From: Clostridium lundense DSM 17049
Lineage (GTDB): Bacteria > Bacillota > Clostridia > Clostridiales > Clostridiaceae
Direction: 5' to 3'
Length of the DNA: 64,000 bases
NCBI RefSeq assembly: GCF_000619945.1
Contig: NZ_JHVC01000002.1
Span: forward strand, 423,787 to 487,786
Program-made: the position numbers and the translations under genes
In this document: positions 54,101 to 63,287 of the stretch, piece by piece
Layout of the letters: the number at the start of each line of letters is the position of its first letter
Position numbering within the stretch: position 1 is the stretch's first letter
The notes under the pieces: generated by a model
What the model was told of the DNA's origin: nothing
Databases searched by the model: none
What the model saw: the letters and a program-made list of their open reading frames with translations, nothing else

Positions 54101-54820
54101 ATGAATATAGCGTTAATTACTGCATCAGGTACGGGAACTCGTACACATCAAGATATTCCTAAACAGTTTATTCATGTTGATAATAAACCAATTTTAATAT
54201 ATACATTAGAGGCTTTTCAAAAACATCCTGATATTGATGAAATTTGTGTTGTAATTTTAAAAGGTTGGGAAGAAATGCTTTGGGCTTATGCAAAGCAATT
54301 TGGAATATCAAAATTAAAATATGTTGTTAATGGTGGAGAATCTGGACAAGAATCTATTTATAATGGGTTACAAAAAATACAAAAATATAATTCAGAAAAT
54401 GATGTTGTATTAATTCATGATGGTAATCGTCCTATGGTTGGACAAGATATTATTACAGATAGTATTGAAACCTTCAAAAGATATGGAAATGCAGTTGCGG
54501 TGATTCCTTGTACAGAAGTAGTTTTTGTAGTCGATGAAAAAGATAATAATGAGTCATTAGAATCTCTAAATCGGGATTTGCTTAAAAGAACGCAAACTCC
54601 ACATACATATCAATTGAAAGATATTTGTAAGATTTATGAAAAGGCAAAAGAAAAAGGGATTGTTAATATGGCAGCATCATGTCAATTAATGCAACAGTTA
54701 GGAAAGAAATCTTTCTTTTCTAAAGGATCAGAAAAAAATCTAAAAATTACCACATTAGATGATTTAGAAATTTTTAAAGCATTGTTACATTCTAAAAATG
54801 ATAATTGGATTAAAAAGTAA
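54101..54820 (+). CDS. IspD/TarI-family cytidylyltransferase
   Basis: A 239-residue CTP-dependent nucleotidyltransferase. The CTP loop is TASGTGTRTHQDIPKQF, followed by GGESGQESIYNGL, IHDGNRPMV and TQTPHTY, as in IspD and TarI. Given its place between LicD and an SDR gene in a capsule cassette, a CDP-alditol (for example CDP-ribitol) synthase is more likely than the isoprenoid enzyme. The substrate is not visible from motifs. AAAGGAG precedes the start. Confidence 0.85.
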   Translation: MNIALITASGTGTRTHQDIPKQFIHVDNKPILIYTLEAFQKHPDIDEICVVILKGWEEMLWAYAKQFGISKLKYVVNGGESGQESIYNGLQKIQKYNSENDVVLIHDGNRPMVGQDIITDSIETFKRYGNAVAVIPCTEVVFVVDEKDNNESLESLNRDLLKRTQTPHTYQLKDICKIYEKAKEKGIVNMAASCQLMQQLGKKSFFSKGSEKNLKITTLDDLEIFKALLHSKNDNWIKK

Positions 54821-54830
54821 GGTGATATTT

Positions 54831-55901
54831 GTGAATTTATATAAAAGTTCAATTTATATAGATGATTTGACTAAAAGTCTTGAATCAATAATTGATTATA
54901 GGAATCTTAAGAATTCATCAGTGCTAGTAACTGGAGCAACAGGCCTTATAGGGTCTGCAATCGTAGATGAACTTATATTACTTAATAATATTAAAAATCT
55001 TAATATTAAAATTTACGCATGTGGAAGAAACAAAGATAAAATGCGAGAAAGATTTGGCACATATTTCGATATGGAAAATTTTGAATTTGTTCATTATGAT
55101 GCTTGTTGTAATGTGAAGTTTGATATTAGTGTAGATTATATAATTCATGGAGCAAGTAATGCTAATCCTATGCTATATATGGAACAACCAGTTGAAACAA
55201 TGCTGAGTAATTTTCAGGGTATGTATCAATTGCTTCTATATGCTTATAAATACCATGTTAAAAAAATTTTATATATTTCTTCAAGTGAAGTTTATGGTAA
55301 GAATGACAAAAATAGTGCTTATATGGAAGATGAGTATGGATTTGTAGATTTATTAACACCAAGATCTTCATATTCATGTGGAAAACGTGCAACAGAAACA
55401 TTATGTTCTAGTTTCATGTATGAATATGGGGTTGATGTTACAATTGTTAGACCAGGGCATGTATATGGGCCAACTGCTCAAAAAATAGATAATAGGGTTT
55501 CTTCAATGTTTGCATATAATGTATTAAATGGAGAGAATATTGTAATGAAGAGTGATGGGATGCAGTTACGTTCGTATTGTTATTGTATTGATTGTGCTAC
55601 AGCAATACTTACAGTACTTCTTAAAGGAATTCCTGGGGAGGCTTATAATATTTCAAATTCTTCATCAATAATAACTATACGTGATATGGCTTTTATACTT
55701 GCAAAAGCAGGAAATGTTCAAGTTGTGTTTGAAAAGCCTTCTATAATTGAAAAAGCGGGATATAATCCCATGAGTAATTCTAGTCTAAATAGTAACAAGC
55801 TGGAAAAATTAGGTTGGAATGGTATTTTTGATGCTTCTATAGGATTGGAGCATACTGTTAAAATATTGCAACAAATTACTAGTTTAGGGGATATAAAATG
55901 A
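54831..55901 (+). CDS. extended SDR, NAD-dependent epimerase/dehydratase
   Basis: A 356-residue extended short-chain dehydrogenase. The NAD loop is LVTGATGLIGSAIV at about residues 34-47. SSSEVYGKND holds the catalytic Ser, and SYSCGKRATE the Tyr-Lys pair. It probably makes a nucleotide sugar, or acts with the cytidylyltransferase just upstream as a reductase. GTG 54831 follows AAGGTGAT; the open frame to 54798 overlaps the previous gene. The stop overlaps the next start (ATGA). Confidence 0.83.
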   Translation: MNLYKSSIYIDDLTKSLESIIDYRNLKNSSVLVTGATGLIGSAIVDELILLNNIKNLNIKIYACGRNKDKMRERFGTYFDMENFEFVHYDACCNVKFDISVDYIIHGASNANPMLYMEQPVETMLSNFQGMYQLLLYAYKYHVKKILYISSSEVYGKNDKNSAYMEDEYGFVDLLTPRSSYSCGKRATETLCSSFMYEYGVDVTIVRPGHVYGPTAQKIDNRVSSMFAYNVLNGENIVMKSDGMQLRSYCYCIDCATAILTVLLKGIPGEAYNISNSSSIITIRDMAFILAKAGNVQVVFEKPSIIEKAGYNPMSNSSLNSNKLEKLGWNGIFDASIGLEHTVKILQQITSLGDIK

Positions 55902-56875
55902 GCGAATCAGTTCTAATAATAATGGCTGTTTATAATAGCGAAAGGTTTATAAGAGAACAATTAAACAGCATAATTAATCAAAATTATAAAAATTGGAATT
56001 TAATTATAAGAGATGATAATTCATGTGATAATACAATAAAAATAATTCAAGAGTATAGTCAAAAAGATAAAAGAATAAACATTATTACAAATAGATCTAA
56101 TAAACATGGGGCGTATTATAACTTTCATACATTAATTAATGAATGCAAAAATTTAAAAAAATATGACTATTATATGTTTGCTGACCATGATGATATTTGG
56201 TTACCAGATAAAATAGAAGATATGTTGATATATTTCAAATTACATACTAATAGTAGTGTGCCTTCTTTATTGTATGGAGATATGAAGATTATAGATGAAA
56301 ATAGCACAATTGTTTTAGATAGTATTAATAAGGTTTTAGGCATTAGGTATAAGAATAGAATTAGCACTTTTTTTTCACATAGTGTCTTTGGATGTAATAC
56401 ACTATTCAACTATGCGTTATTTAATATTGTTCCTGCAATTGATACATCTCAATGTTATGTAAATTTTTTGTCACATGATAACTTTTATGCCAAATATGCA
56501 GCAATTAAGGGAAAAGTGATGTATTATGATAAAACGGTAATGCTGTATAGAAGATATGCAAATAATGTAACTGCAAAGCATGAATATGAATTTACAATTA
56601 AAAGAATTTTTAAAAGAATTTTTAAATTTTCAGAATTGGCGAAAGATCATGCGTTGACATATAAACAAAGTTTATGTGCAATTGATATAATGAGAAAAAA
56701 TGGTCTTTCAATAGAGGAGGAAAATATAGTAGAGAAAATCCAAAAAGGAATATTAATAGGAGGATTATATTCAATTGGATTAATTTTAAAATATAGAATT
56801 TCTTGGGGAAAACCAGTAAAGACTATCAGTAGAAGTTTGGTTTTGATTACAGAAATATATAAAAAGTACTTGTAA
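55898..56875 (+). CDS. GT2-family glycosyltransferase
   Basis: A 325-residue GT-A glycosyltransferase. It begins VLIIMAVYNSERFIREQL, with RDDNSCDNT in the nucleotide site and ADHDDIWLPDK as the DxD/metal region. This pattern is common in capsule rhamnosyl- and galactosyltransferases. It is translationally coupled to the SDR gene. A weakly hydrophobic C-terminal segment (GILIGGLYSIGLIL) may touch the membrane. Confidence 0.88.
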   Translation: MSESVLIIMAVYNSERFIREQLNSIINQNYKNWNLIIRDDNSCDNTIKIIQEYSQKDKRINIITNRSNKHGAYYNFHTLINECKNLKKYDYYMFADHDDIWLPDKIEDMLIYFKLHTNSSVPSLLYGDMKIIDENSTIVLDSINKVLGIRYKNRISTFFSHSVFGCNTLFNYALFNIVPAIDTSQCYVNFLSHDNFYAKYAAIKGKVMYYDKTVMLYRRYANNVTAKHEYEFTIKRIFKRIFKFSELAKDHALTYKQSLCAIDIMRKNGLSIEEENIVEKIQKGILIGGLYSIGLILKYRISWGKPVKTISRSLVLITEIYKKYL

Positions 56876-56903
56876 ATTATTTATAGAGAGTTTGAGGGAT
56901 ATT

Positions 56904-58244
56904 ATGGAAATATTAATTGTAATTTCTCTGTTTGTTTTAGTGTGGTTAAACTATATGCTATATAATGGAGATTATATAGCGCCAGCGTTTGTATTTTCAT
57001 TTGCATTTTTAATTAGTGTTTGTGATATGGTGTTAAATCTTAATATTTGGAAAACATCTTTATCTGTTAATACGGTTTTAGTTGTTGTTGGTGGTGTAAT
57101 AGTGTTTTCTATTTGTACATTTGTTGTACATACATTTTATACTTTATTGAGATCTAAAAGACTAGTGTTACAATCATTAACGGAGAAAAGAATACCTAAT
57201 TATATTAGATGTAAGAAATGGAAGTTACTTTTATCTATTTTATTCCAACTAATTTGCTTAGTTTTTGTAATAAAATATGTACTTTCAACAACTGCAAAAT
57301 ATGGTACAGATGGTTCACTTTCATCAGCGATAAGTATGTATCAATATTTAAGTAAATTTACTACATTGGATATGAGTTTTCCATTAGTCATAACTTATTC
57401 ATATATTTTGGTTTCTACTAGTGGATATATTTGGGGTTACATTATTTTGAATAATTATTGTTACTATAAAAAGAAGAATATTTTGGTGATCTTAAATTTT
57501 ATAATTAGTTTCAGTTCAAATTTTCTTACAGGATCTCGTGGAAATTCAATACAAATGTTAGTAGCCTTAATAGTAGTTTATGTATGTATGATGAAACAGA
57601 AAAGGGTTTCACAAGTAAAGAATTTTAAAATAATAATTAAAATTTTTGCGATAATTATTTGTATATTATTTTCATTTGAATTCATAGCCGGGTTAATGGG
57701 ACGAGATGATTCTTTAGGGTTATTTCAATATATTTCAGTTTATTTAGGTGCTCCGATAAAGAATTTAGATTCATTTTTAGAAGAATATAAAAAAACTTCG
57801 TCTATATGGGGATTTAATACTTTTTTCATGCAAATACAATGGATTACTTCAAAAATGGAATTAAATATTCCTATAACTGCTATTAATGTTGATATGCAAT
57901 ATATTAATGGATATAATCTAGGAAATGTATTTACAGCTTTTAAATCATATATCAGTGATTTTGGCTATATAGGTGTTGTTACTTGTACTGGAGTTATGGC
58001 AATAATAATCCAAGTATTATATGAAAAAACTAAAGTTATAAAAATGAGAACTAAGTATTTAAAACTTAATATCGATTGTACAAAATTGATATATGGGCAT
58101 TTATTTGTTGCTATGGCATTTTCCTTTTTTTCAAATAAGTTTTATGAAGCGTTTACAATTACCTTTGCTGAAAAAATTTTTTTTTGGATTGTATTAGCTT
58201 GGTTTATTGAAAAAGATAATATACATAATGAAATAACAATATGA
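56904..58244 (+). CDS. wzy: Wzy-type oligosaccharide repeat-unit polymerase
   Basis: A 446-residue membrane protein with about 10-12 helices and one larger extracytoplasmic loop. FLTGSRGNSIQMLVALIV near the centre is a pattern common to O-antigen/capsule polymerases. It would join lipid-linked repeat units outside the membrane. Wzy proteins diverge strongly, so the call rests on topology, the SRG motif and context with the flippase. ATG 56904 follows TTGAGGGA. Confidence 0.8.
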   Translation: MEILIVISLFVLVWLNYMLYNGDYIAPAFVFSFAFLISVCDMVLNLNIWKTSLSVNTVLVVVGGVIVFSICTFVVHTFYTLLRSKRLVLQSLTEKRIPNYIRCKKWKLLLSILFQLICLVFVIKYVLSTTAKYGTDGSLSSAISMYQYLSKFTTLDMSFPLVITYSYILVSTSGYIWGYIILNNYCYYKKKNILVILNFIISFSSNFLTGSRGNSIQMLVALIVVYVCMMKQKRVSQVKNFKIIIKIFAIIICILFSFEFIAGLMGRDDSLGLFQYISVYLGAPIKNLDSFLEEYKKTSSIWGFNTFFMQIQWITSKMELNIPITAINVDMQYINGYNLGNVFTAFKSYISDFGYIGVVTCTGVMAIIIQVLYEKTKVIKMRTKYLKLNIDCTKLIYGHLFVAMAFSFFSNKFYEAFTITFAEKIFFWIVLAWFIEKDNIHNEITI

Positions 58245-58258
58245 AATGGAGGTGTAAA

Positions 58259-60214
58259 ATGAATACCGATATTAGTAATTGGGAGAATATACGTGTTGTC
58301 GCGTTTGATTTTTTTGATACACTAGTTCATAGAAATTGTCACCCTGAAATTGTGTTATATAATTGGGCTAAAAAATTAAGTGTGTTTATAGATTATTCAG
58401 TAGAACCTTCTGTGTTATATAGTTTAAGAAAACAGCAAGAAGGAGTCAATAGAAAAAAAATCAATTGTGAAGAAACATCATATGAAGTTCTTATACAATC
58501 AATATATGATAATATTTCAAGTTTAGTAAAACCAAATATTACATTTGAGCAATTTTATGCAAAATCGTTTGAAATTGAATGCTTACTTGAGCACGAAGCA
58601 ACTTATGTGAATAAAGATATCTTACCTTTAATTCATAAAGCAATAAATGATAAAAAAAGAATAATAGTTATTTCGGATTTTTATTGTGGTCAAATGTTGA
58701 TTGAATCAATTTTATTGGAGACAGAGTTAAGTTGTATTTTTGATAAAATTTTTGTGTCTTCAGATTGTGGAGTAAGAAAATCGACAGGTAAATTATATAA
58801 ATATGTTTTAGATCAGTTGAATATTACTTCTAAGGAACTTTTAATGATAGGTGATAATAAACATTCAGATGTACAAGTACCGAAGCAACTGGGGATTAGT
58901 ACTTTATATGTTCCATATTCCAATAAAAATAAAATTTATGATAAGGTTAGTTTAAAAAAACAACTTAAAAAAATCATGTTTTCTAATTTAAAAGAAAGTC
59001 CGTTTAATGGTTATTTAAGTACTATACTATATTTTATTAGTTCACTATATGAGGAATTAGTAAAGAAGCATGTAAAAAATGTTCTTTTTTGCTCAAGAGA
59101 AGGGCAACTAATGAAAGAACTTTTTGATATATATCAGAATAGTACTTGTGTAGGTATCAAGATTAACACACATTATTTTTATGTTTCAAGACGATCAACA
59201 TTAATGCCATCCCTTGATAAATTAGAAAATGAGAAGTTTATTAGGATTTTTCGTCAATTCAAGCAACTTAATTTAAAAGACTTTTTATATACTATTGGAT
59301 TTGATCATGATGGATGTGATATGGTTATTCAAGAAACAGGATGCTCGGGAACCGATATAGTAAAAGATCTTTCGGAACATTCAGTATTACAAACTATTAT
59401 AAAAAATCAGAAATTTGGAGAGCTTTATGAGCGAATAAGATTAGAACAGAAAAGAAATTTTAAAGAATACATTAAAAGTATTGATGCTAATCTTTTTGAA
59501 GAAGGACTAGTAATGGTGGACGTTGGATGGAAAGGTACTATACAAGATAATATACAAGCTGCTTTAGATTATTCTATACCAGTGTATGGATATTATTTAG
59601 GGCTTAAAATTGATGATCAAATTAATTGTATAACAGAAAATAAGAAGGGATTATTGTTTTCTAATGTACCGTGTGAAGTAAAAAACTATCGGATTTTAAC
59701 AAAAGATTACATGCTTTATGAGAGAATATTTGTTGCTAACCATGGACCAGTATTAGGATATGAGAAACATATAGATAATAGGATTACACCTATTATTTCG
59801 GATGAAAATTCAGAGTTAGAACTTTATGAATTTATTAAAGAATTTCAAAGAAATTTTGTTTCCGGTTTTCAAGAAGCAATTCAGATTTTTGAAAAAAGTA
59901 AATGGAATGCAAACGAATTATATCATCAAATGATAACATTAATTTTGTGGCAAGATTGTGTGATTTTTCCCAAGCTATGGAGTTATGAAAAAAATGTTAG
60001 AGCAAAATCAAGGGAGAATTTTGGTGATATTTCAAAAAATAAAATTAAAAGTAAAAATAAGTTATCTAGTGAACATTTAAAAAAGATAAAATTCTTATTT
60101 GTTGATTACTCGTATAGAATACCACAAAAAATGCATATGAAATTCTTATTTCCTTTATCTAAAGTATATTGTATACTTGTTTATATAATTAATTACATAC
60201 TGATTAAACAATAG
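58259..60214 (+). CDS. HAD-hydrolase domain protein, COG5610-like
   Basis: A 651-residue protein with an N-terminal HAD domain. Motif I is VAFDFFDTLVHRN (nucleophile Asp plus Asp/Thr), motif II is VISDFYCG, and GDNKHSDVQVPKQLG is the acidic motif IV. The remaining ~420 residues are unassigned, with LFCSREGQLM, QETGCSGTDIV and VMVDVGWKGTIQ. Large HAD proteins like this (COG5610) often sit beside glycosyltransferases in surface polysaccharide loci. I cannot state the reaction. ATG 58259 follows TGGAGGTG; the frame is open to 58241, overlapping wzy. Confidence 0.78.
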   Translation: MNTDISNWENIRVVAFDFFDTLVHRNCHPEIVLYNWAKKLSVFIDYSVEPSVLYSLRKQQEGVNRKKINCEETSYEVLIQSIYDNISSLVKPNITFEQFYAKSFEIECLLEHEATYVNKDILPLIHKAINDKKRIIVISDFYCGQMLIESILLETELSCIFDKIFVSSDCGVRKSTGKLYKYVLDQLNITSKELLMIGDNKHSDVQVPKQLGISTLYVPYSNKNKIYDKVSLKKQLKKIMFSNLKESPFNGYLSTILYFISSLYEELVKKHVKNVLFCSREGQLMKELFDIYQNSTCVGIKINTHYFYVSRRSTLMPSLDKLENEKFIRIFRQFKQLNLKDFLYTIGFDHDGCDMVIQETGCSGTDIVKDLSEHSVLQTIIKNQKFGELYERIRLEQKRNFKEYIKSIDANLFEEGLVMVDVGWKGTIQDNIQAALDYSIPVYGYYLGLKIDDQINCITENKKGLLFSNVPCEVKNYRILTKDYMLYERIFVANHGPVLGYEKHIDNRITPIISDENSELELYEFIKEFQRNFVSGFQEAIQIFEKSKWNANELYHQMITLILWQDCVIFPKLWSYEKNVRAKSRENFGDISKNKIKSKNKLSSEHLKKIKFLFVDYSYRIPQKMHMKFLFPLSKVYCILVYIINYILIKQ

Positions 60215-60264
60215 CAGGTGAGATAAGGTATGAAATAATATTAAAGAAAAAGGAAGATTTAATA

Positions 60265-61749
60265 GTGAAAGTAAAATCAATTAAGTACAATGCGATATTA
60301 AATATAATTTATAATATTACTAATATAATTTTTCCATTAATAACATTTCCATATGTTTCAAGAATTTTGCTTACTGATGGAACTGGAAAGGTGTCATTTT
60401 TTACATCAATTGCAACTTATGCGACTATGTTTGCATCATTAGGAATTTCAACATATGGAATTAGAGCAACGGCAAAAGTTAGAGACAATAAAAAAGAATT
60501 ATCAAAACTAGTTCAAGAATTGCTTGGCATCAATTTAATTTCAACTATAAGTGTTTTGGCAATACTAATTTTTTCTGCTTTTTTTGTAGATAAATTTCAG
60601 GAAGAACCAATATTATTTTTTATAAATTGTATTATAGTTACAACAGCTGGAATTGGCCTTAATTGGTTGTATTCTGGATTGGAAGAATATGAATATATAA
60701 CAAAGCGATCAATTGTATTTAAATTAATATCTTTAGTTATGGTATTTGCATTTGTGCATGAAAGACAGGATTATATTATCTATGCTGCAATTACAGCTTT
60801 TTCTACTATAGGATCATATATTTGTAATTTTTATTATGCACATAGGATTATTTCTTTTAAATTATGTGATGATTTAGAATTTAAGAAGCATTTTAGACCA
60901 ATGGTTTATTTATTTGCGTCAATTTTAGCTGTCAGTATGTATACTAATTTAGATACAGTAATGTTGGGATTTATTAATGGTGATACAGAAGTTGGATTAT
61001 ATACAGTAGCTGTAAAAGCTAAGTGGTTATTGTTAACTACGGTAAATGCTATAAGTACTGTTTTGCTTCCAAGATTATCATATTATATTAATGAAGAAAA
61101 ATTTGATGAATTTAATCGTATATTAAAAAAATCTATTTCTACAATTATTATAATAGCAATCCCGCTGACTTTCTATTTTATTATTGAAGCAAAAGATACT
61201 ATTTTAATTTTAGGTGGTTTAGGATACTTAAATGCTGTAAAGTGTATGCAGATTATTATGCCAATATTATTGATATCTGGATTCTCTAATATTACTGGTA
61301 ATCAAATACTTATACCATTAGGAAAGGATAACTGTTTTATGGTGGCAGTTGTTATAGGTGCAGTAATTGATTTTATATTAAATTTATTACTTATGCCTAG
61401 ATATGGTTGCATTGGCGCAGCCGTTGCAACTTTAATGGCTGAAATTACACAAATGATTATTCAGAGTTGGTATGCTCGTAAATATATACTACATAATATA
61501 AATTATAAGACTATAATAAAAACAATTATTGCTACAGCAATTGCAGTTGTATTTACATTAGTTTTAAATAATTATTTAAATGTGAATGCACTGCTAAGTT
61601 TAATTATATTAGGTGTTGCATTTTTTACCACATATGGAACAATTCTTTTTATTTTAAGGGAACCACTGGTCTATGAATATATTGGAAGGCCTAGTCCAGG
61701 CATTGGAACGACGCCTGAGGATGTAAACAAAATAGAAAAGGAAATTTAG
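60265..61749 (+). CDS. wzx: Wzx-type polysaccharide flippase
   Basis: A 494-residue MATE/MOP-superfamily flippase with about 12-14 helices. It begins with the typical FPLITFPYVSRIL segment followed by GISTYGIRATAKVR, and NLDTVMLGFINGDTEVGLYTV marks the seventh helix region. It would move the lipid-linked repeat unit across the membrane for Wzy. It starts with GTG after AAGGAAG and ends the capsule cassette before a terminator. Confidence 0.9.
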   Translation: MKVKSIKYNAILNIIYNITNIIFPLITFPYVSRILLTDGTGKVSFFTSIATYATMFASLGISTYGIRATAKVRDNKKELSKLVQELLGINLISTISVLAILIFSAFFVDKFQEEPILFFINCIIVTTAGIGLNWLYSGLEEYEYITKRSIVFKLISLVMVFAFVHERQDYIIYAAITAFSTIGSYICNFYYAHRIISFKLCDDLEFKKHFRPMVYLFASILAVSMYTNLDTVMLGFINGDTEVGLYTVAVKAKWLLLTTVNAISTVLLPRLSYYINEEKFDEFNRILKKSISTIIIIAIPLTFYFIIEAKDTILILGGLGYLNAVKCMQIIMPILLISGFSNITGNQILIPLGKDNCFMVAVVIGAVIDFILNLLLMPRYGCIGAAVATLMAEITQMIIQSWYARKYILHNINYKTIIKTIIATAIAVVFTLVLNNYLNVNALLSLIILGVAFFTTYGTILFILREPLVYEYIGRPSPGIGTTPEDVNKIEKEI

Positions 61750-61763
61750 AATATATATTATGG

Positions 61764-61803
61764 AAAACCATGTTAAGCAAAAACTTAGCATGGTTTTTAT
61801 TTT
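61764..61803 (+). terminator. rho-independent terminator after wzx
   Basis: AAAACCATGTTAAG and CTTAGCATGGTTTT (61764-61777, 61784-61797) pair with one mismatch, then TTATTTT. Confidence 0.88.
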
Positions 61804-61877
61804 AAAAGAGCGAGCTCAGCTGTGCCTTGCTATGGAATCAGACCCCACCTGGAAAATGACGAAAAATGAATAATATA

Positions 61878-61922
61878 AGAACAGAGATAACTTTAATTTA
61901 AGATTGGGGATGTCTCTGTTCT
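61878..61922. repeat. 10-bp inverted repeat outside the IS end
   Basis: AGAACAGAGA and TCTCTGTTCT are exact complements at the junction with the insertion element. Just before it, 61810-61860 is more GC-rich than its surroundings and unassigned. Confidence 0.35.
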
Positions 61923-61928
61923 GATATG

Positions 61929-61990
61929 CTCCCTTCTAGGTAGACAAGTGAAATAATAAAAACTTGTTTACTTAGAAGGGAGTATTTTTT
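61929..61990 (+). promoter_or_regulatory. hairpin with T-run overlapping the transposase ribosome site
   Basis: CTCCCTTCTAGGTAGACAAGT (61929-61949) pairs with 61962-61982 over 21 positions, with two G-U wobbles. The 3' arm contains the AGAAGGGAG ribosome site, and a T-run follows before ATG 61991. Outside transcripts would end or be untranslatable here. Confidence 0.6.
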
Positions 61991-62667
61991 ATGTCAAAAA
62001 CAAATATTAGTCCAGAAAAGAAAATAGCTGCTGTGAAAAGCTTTCTTAATGGAGAAGGCAGTCAGCGAAGTATAGCAAGACAGTTGGGTATTAGTTTTCA
62101 ATCATTTCAACAATGGATACGAAATTACAAAAGTATGGGAACAGACGCTTTCACAATGACAGGTAATAAAAAATACTCATCCGAATTAAAGGTAAATGCA
62201 GTTAAAGATTACCTAGCCGGTCTTGGTTTCCAAGATGATATTCGCTTAATGTATGGAATTCGTTCAAAACACAAACTACAGAAATGGATTATGAAGTATA
62301 ATAGTCATGAAGAATTAGGAATTTACGGAACATGAGGAACAATTATCATGACCAAAGGAAGAAAAACTACATACGAAGAACGTATTGAAATAATCCAGTA
62401 TTGTATAGAACACGAAAATAATTATGCTGAAACTGCTGAGAAATACCATGTATCTTACCAACAAGTTTATTCATGGATAAAAAATATGCATCTGCAGGCG
62501 TTGAAGCACTTATTGATCGAAGGGGTAGGAAAAAAACAGAATCAGATATGTCTGAACTCGAAAGATTGCGTGCTGAAAATCGACTTTTAAAGGCAGAAAA
62601 TAAACGCCAGGAAATGGAGATGACATTCTTAAAAAAACTCGACGAGCTAGAAAGGAGGCGATATTAA
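61991..62667 (+). pseudogene. IS3-family transposase orfA, disrupted
   Basis: The product has two HTH units, one in QRSIARQLGISFQSFQQWI and one in NYAETAEKYHVSYQQVYSWI, then a leucine-zipper-like coil ending FLKKLDELERRRY. It is broken twice. An in-frame TGA at 62333-62335 stands where family members read through (GT-x-GT before MTKGRKTTYEE). A one-base loss in an A-tract at 62479-62484 shifts the frame after YSWIK. A -1 slippery run of seven A's at 62631-62637 would normally make the OrfAB fusion. Confidence 0.8.
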
Positions 62668-63287
62668 GCCAAGTTCAAAACGAAACCATTTATTATGCCA
62701 TTCAACAAATACATGACGAGAAAAGAGCTGCTATTTCAGAATTATGTAGATTTGCTAGGTTTTCCCGCTCATCTTACTACAAATGGCTAAATCGTAAAGA
62801 ATGTAAGAATGAGCAGTTTAATAAAACACTAATTCCACTAATTAAAGATGCATATGAGGAAAAAGGCGGAATTCTTGGTTATAGACAAATGACAATAAAA
62901 TTAAATCGAGAGAATGATTTTCATATTAATCAAAAGCGTATTTATAGGCTTATGAAGATTTTGAATTTGAAGTCAGTTTGCAGAAGAAAGAAAAGAAATT
63001 ATACTAAATCAACACCACAGGTTATATCTGAAAATGTGTTAAATCGTAAATTCACAGCGAAAAACTTTGGTGAAAAGTGGCTCACAGATGTAACAGAAAT
63101 GAAATATGGCATAAGTAACAAAGCGTACTTAAGTGCAATTCTTGATTTAGGGGACAAGAGTATAGTTTCTTTTATAATAGGACATTCAAATAATAACAAT
63201 CTTATATTTGAAACTTTTGATTTGGCACATAAAAAGTATTCTGATGTGAAACCTATTTTTCATAGTGATCGTGGATTTCAGGTGTGA
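62661..63287 (+). pseudogene. IS3-family transposase orfB, 5' part, split by intron
   Basis: The frame has the HTH_21-type start (SELCRFARFSRSSYYKWL, GYRQMTIKLN) and the first half of an rve/DDE catalytic domain. The first Asp is in WLTDVTEMKY and the second in HSDRGFQ. It then runs into the group II intron and meets a stop inside it at 63285-63287. It lacks its own start codon and would depend on -1 frameshifting from orfA. Confidence 0.8.

Noticed and set aside
61810..61860. GC-richer segment before the IS as part of a second insertion sequence
   Set aside because: It has no frame, no clear terminal repeat pair and no recognisable family, so it is left as unassigned.
62479..62484. Programmed -1 frameshift at A-AAA-AAT in orfA
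   Set aside because: IS3-family slippage is expected near the orfA/orfB junction, where a run of seven A's at 62631-62637 serves. The upstream A-tract shift is better read as a one-base deletion in a copy that also carries a nonsense codon.
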